Assembly (NCBI RefSeq): GCF_900104725.1
Contig: NZ_LT629758.1
Coordinates: 6,503,001 to 6,567,000, forward strand
Reading direction: 5' to 3'
Origin: Actinoplanes derwentensis
GTDB lineage: Bacteria; Actinomycetota; Actinomycetes; Mycobacteriales; Micromonosporaceae
Length of the DNA: 64,000 nucleotides
The position numbers were made by a program, and so were the translations under genes. The notes beneath the pieces were generated by a model. The model saw only the letters and a program-made list of their open reading frames with translations, made no database searches and was not told the DNA's origin. Shown here in pieces: positions 62,114 to 64,000 of the stretch. Within the stretch, counting starts at the first letter, position 1. The number at the start of each line of letters is the position of its first letter.

Positions 62114-62824
62114 TCAAATGCCGGGACGAGTTTTGCGCAGCTCTGTCGCTGCGAGCACCGCGGCGCCTGTGACCTGCATGTCCGCCTCCTCAAACCGGCG
62201 TGTCACCGCGGCCAGCGTGGCCCCGGTGGTGACGATGTCATCCGCCACCACAAGCGTGCCTCGCGATCTCCCGTCCCGCCGCAGATTGCCGATTCGGGGC
62301 GTCATTCGCAGCGAATTGACAGCCACGGTAGCCCGATCGGATGTATTGAGTGACGTTGAGTCAGGACGCGGAAGGGCGCGCAGCGGTTGCACCACGTTCA
62401 CCCGCCAGCCGGAGTCCCGTAACCGGCGGGCCGCCTGCTCCGCCAGCCGGGCCATGTGGTCGCCGTACCGCTCCCGCCGGGCCGCTGCGGTGGACGGCAC
62501 CGGCACCAGAAGCACCGGGCGGTCCCGCGGCGCGATCTCCGCGACCGCGGTGGCCAGCAGGACACCGAGCGGCCGGGCGAGCCGGTGCCGGCCCTTCTCC
62601 TTGTACGCCAGCAGAGCCCCGCGCAACGCCCCGGCATAGCTCCCCACTGCCACACAGGCGGGAAAACCGGCCGGTGGCGGGCTCGGCAGCGCACTGCGCG
62701 GTCGTAGCGACTCCAGCTCCGTCACACAGGCCGCGCAGGCCCCACCGGTGAGGCGCATCCGCTCGGCCCCGCACCCCGCGCAGGCGCCGGGCAGCACCAG
62801 GTCGGCGAGTTCGGCGAGAACCAT
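62114..62824 (-). CDS. comF: ComF-family phosphoribosyltransferase-like protein
   Basis: 236 residues, ATG 62824, 2 nt after the lpqB stop. The N-terminal zinc ribbon (LPGACAGCGAERMRL and ACAACV) precedes a type I phosphoribosyltransferase domain: YKEKGRHRLARPLGVLLATA, LLVPVPSTAAARRERYGDHM, and the PRPP-binding TLVVADDIVTTGATLAAVTR. It is linked to competence in other bacteria; in actinobacteria the role is unclear. It lies in the lpqB-comF operon. Confidence 0.92.
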   Translation of the reverse strand: MVLAELADLVLPGACAGCGAERMRLTGGACAACVTELESLRPRSALPSPPPAGFPACVAVGSYAGALRGALLAYKEKGRHRLARPLGVLLATAVAEIAPRDRPVLLVPVPSTAAARRERYGDHMARLAEQAARRLRDSGWRVNVVQPLRALPRPDSTSLNTSDRATVAVNSLRMTPRIGNLRRDGRSRGTLVVADDIVTTGATLAAVTRRFEEADMQVTGAAVLAATELRKTRPGI

Positions 62825-62826
62825 GC

Positions 62827-64000
62827 TCAGTTGAGGAAGAACGGCGCCGACGGGACCACGCCGTCGCGGTTCTGCCCGGTCGGCCCGGCCAGGTCGGCCG
62901 CGGTGATCGGGACGCTCGTCGACAGCGCCTCCCAGGCGTCGGCCCCGGTCGAGTAGAGCACCGAGGCGCCGTTCGGCCGGCTCGACGAGGGGTTCGCCGG
63001 GTACGAGGTCACGTAACTCACCGAGTCCCGCCCGATGTCGGCCAGCACCGGCGACTGCAGGGCACCGTCGATCGACACGTCGGTGATCGTCACCCGGCCG
63101 TTGTCGTTGCGCTCACCGGCCACCGTCAGCCAGCCCTCGCCGCTGAAGTCGACAGCGGTCACCGTCTTGAGCGGCGGGTCGAGCTGCTGCATACCGGTGA
63201 GGGCCAGCCCGTCGCCGCTGATGGTGAGCACCGCGCGGTAGAGGCGTCCGCCGACCACCAGCGCCACCCGGTGCCCGTCCGGAGCGACCGAGACCGCGCT
63301 GATCGGCCCGGCCTCCCCCGGCCACGACACCTGCTGTGCCGGGCCGCCCTGCCCGCGGAACCGCCAGAGTTTGCCGCCCGCGATGACCAGCCCGACCGCG
63401 CCGTCGATCTGGACGTCCGGGGTGATCGCCCAGACCGGGTACCCGATCCCGGAGGGCAGGCCGGTGACAGCCCGCAGCGCGATCGCCTCGCCGGCCGGCG
63501 CGCCACCCACCCGGAGTCGCTCGTTCTTGCCGGTCCCGGTGACCAGGGCGGCGTACATGTGTGTCCCGGACGTGCTCAGAGCGGCCCGGGAAACGTCCTT
63601 GTTGTCGTCGGCGGAGAGCCCCGGAACCCCGTCCAGGGTGCCCCGGTCCGGGTCGGCCAGCCGGCGCTCGGCCAGCCGGCGGATGGTGCGGTCGTAGACG
63701 ACGTACCGCTCCGGGGTGCTCACCAGCCGGCTCGCCGGGTTGCTGGCCAGATAGTCGATGCCGGAGTAGCGCCGGGCCTCCTGGTGACCGATCTTCAGGT
63801 CCAGGAACTGCGGCAGCATGCCGCGCAGCGACCACTGCAACTGCTGGCGCAACCGGTCCAGGGCCTCATCGGCGTTCTGCGTCGGCACGGCCTGCGCGCT
63901 CAGCGCGATCTCCAACTGCTCGTTACGGATCGCCGGCACGTTGCCCTGCAGTTTCGTCCCGTCCGGCAGGGTCTCGACGGCGTCCTGCAGCCACGGGGCG
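62827..64000 (-). CDS. lpqB: LpqB-type lipoprotein with beta-propeller (5' end outside the window)
   Basis: The C-terminal 390 residues are visible; the frame runs past base 64000 (first visible APWLQDAVETLPDGTKLQGN). The GerMN-like part is followed by an LpqB beta-propeller: YVVYDRTIRRLAERRLADP, VSRAALSTSGTHMYAALVTG, ISAVSVAPDGHRVALVVGGR, SVSYVTSYPANPSSSRPNGA, ending VVPSAPFFLN. LpqB interacts with the MtrB sensor kinase; mtrA-mtrB should lie just beyond this edge. Overall order lpqB-comF-hpf-secA agrees with the conserved arrangement. Confidence 0.9.
   Translation of the reverse strand, partial: APWLQDAVETLPDGTKLQGNVPAIRNEQLEIALSAQAVPTQNADEALDRLRQQLQWSLRGMLPQFLDLKIGHQEARRYSGIDYLASNPASRLVSTPERYVVYDRTIRRLAERRLADPDRGTLDGVPGLSADDNKDVSRAALSTSGTHMYAALVTGTGKNERLRVGGAPAGEAIALRAVTGLPSGIGYPVWAITPDVQIDGAVGLVIAGGKLWRFRGQGGPAQQVSWPGEAGPISAVSVAPDGHRVALVVGGRLYRAVLTISGDGLALTGMQQLDPPLKTVTAVDFSGEGWLTVAGERNDNGRVTITDVSIDGALQSPVLADIGRDSVSYVTSYPANPSSSRPNGASVLYSTGADAWEALSTSVPITAADLAGPTGQNRDGVVPSAPFFLN

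Overview
High-GC, gene-dense actinobacterial chromosome with frequent GTG starts and 1-8 nt gene overlaps. The order prfB-ftsE-ftsX-M23 peptidase-smpB-(CBM2 gene)-ssrA, then secA, hpf, comF and lpqB on the minus strand, is the conserved actinobacterial core arrangement. A complete core type IV pilus operon, a FxSxx-COOH peptide locus and a CBM2 surface protein point to Micromonosporaceae, most likely Actinoplanes or a close relative. The genus is inferred; there is no rRNA in the window.

Layout. 1-7.4 kb: the N-terminal part of a large protein running off the left edge, two proteins of unknown function, a 1.4 kb gene-poor repeat-bearing stretch, and a four-gene minus-strand cassette (YbaB-like, EspC-like, polymorphic toxin, candidate immunity protein) that looks like a type VII secreted toxin system. 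7.4-14.5 kb: SF1 helicase, PrimPol-like primase, GAF-GAF-PP2C phosphatase, tRNA-Ala(GGC), yqgE, a methylthioadenosine phosphorylase and a secreted lysozyme-like protein. 14.7-22.6 kb: pilB-pilT-pilC-pilA-pilD-pilM-pilN-pilO. 22.6-26.9 kb: GlxA-type AraC regulator divergent from an MFS transporter, an antitoxin-like HTH gene followed by a DUF3039 protein, and a STAS protein. 26.9-32.6 kb: a compact FxSxx-COOH RiPP locus (fxsT, a stand-alone HExxH hydroxylase, fxsA) interrupted by a diguanylate cyclase/phosphodiesterase gene, with no radical SAM enzyme in view. 32.7-36.4 kb: small proteins and a Cas4/AddB-like Fe-S nuclease with an unknown partner. 36.9-43.5 kb: a five-gene glycan operon with ATGA overlaps (processive GT2, GT39-like, DPM1/GtrA-like, copper radical oxidase, excalibur-like protein). 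43.9-46 kb: ECF sigma factor with a membrane partner, and a secreted lipase-like hydrolase. 46-47.1 kb: tmRNA whose 3' end and terminator are duplicated about 620 bp away around a RAMA-domain gene, a probable remnant of an integrated element. 47.1-64 kb: core genes for trans-translation, division, translation termination, secretion and ribosome hibernation, ending in truncated lpqB.

Several groups act at the cell surface or on development: the pili, the CBM2 protein, the CslA/GlxA-like glycan operon, the FtsEX-M23 hydrolase module, PP2C/STAS signalling and the c-di-GMP enzyme. This fits a filamentous, spore-forming actinomycete. Starts were chosen by ribosome binding site and family start where possible. 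Family names come from recalled motifs, not database searches.
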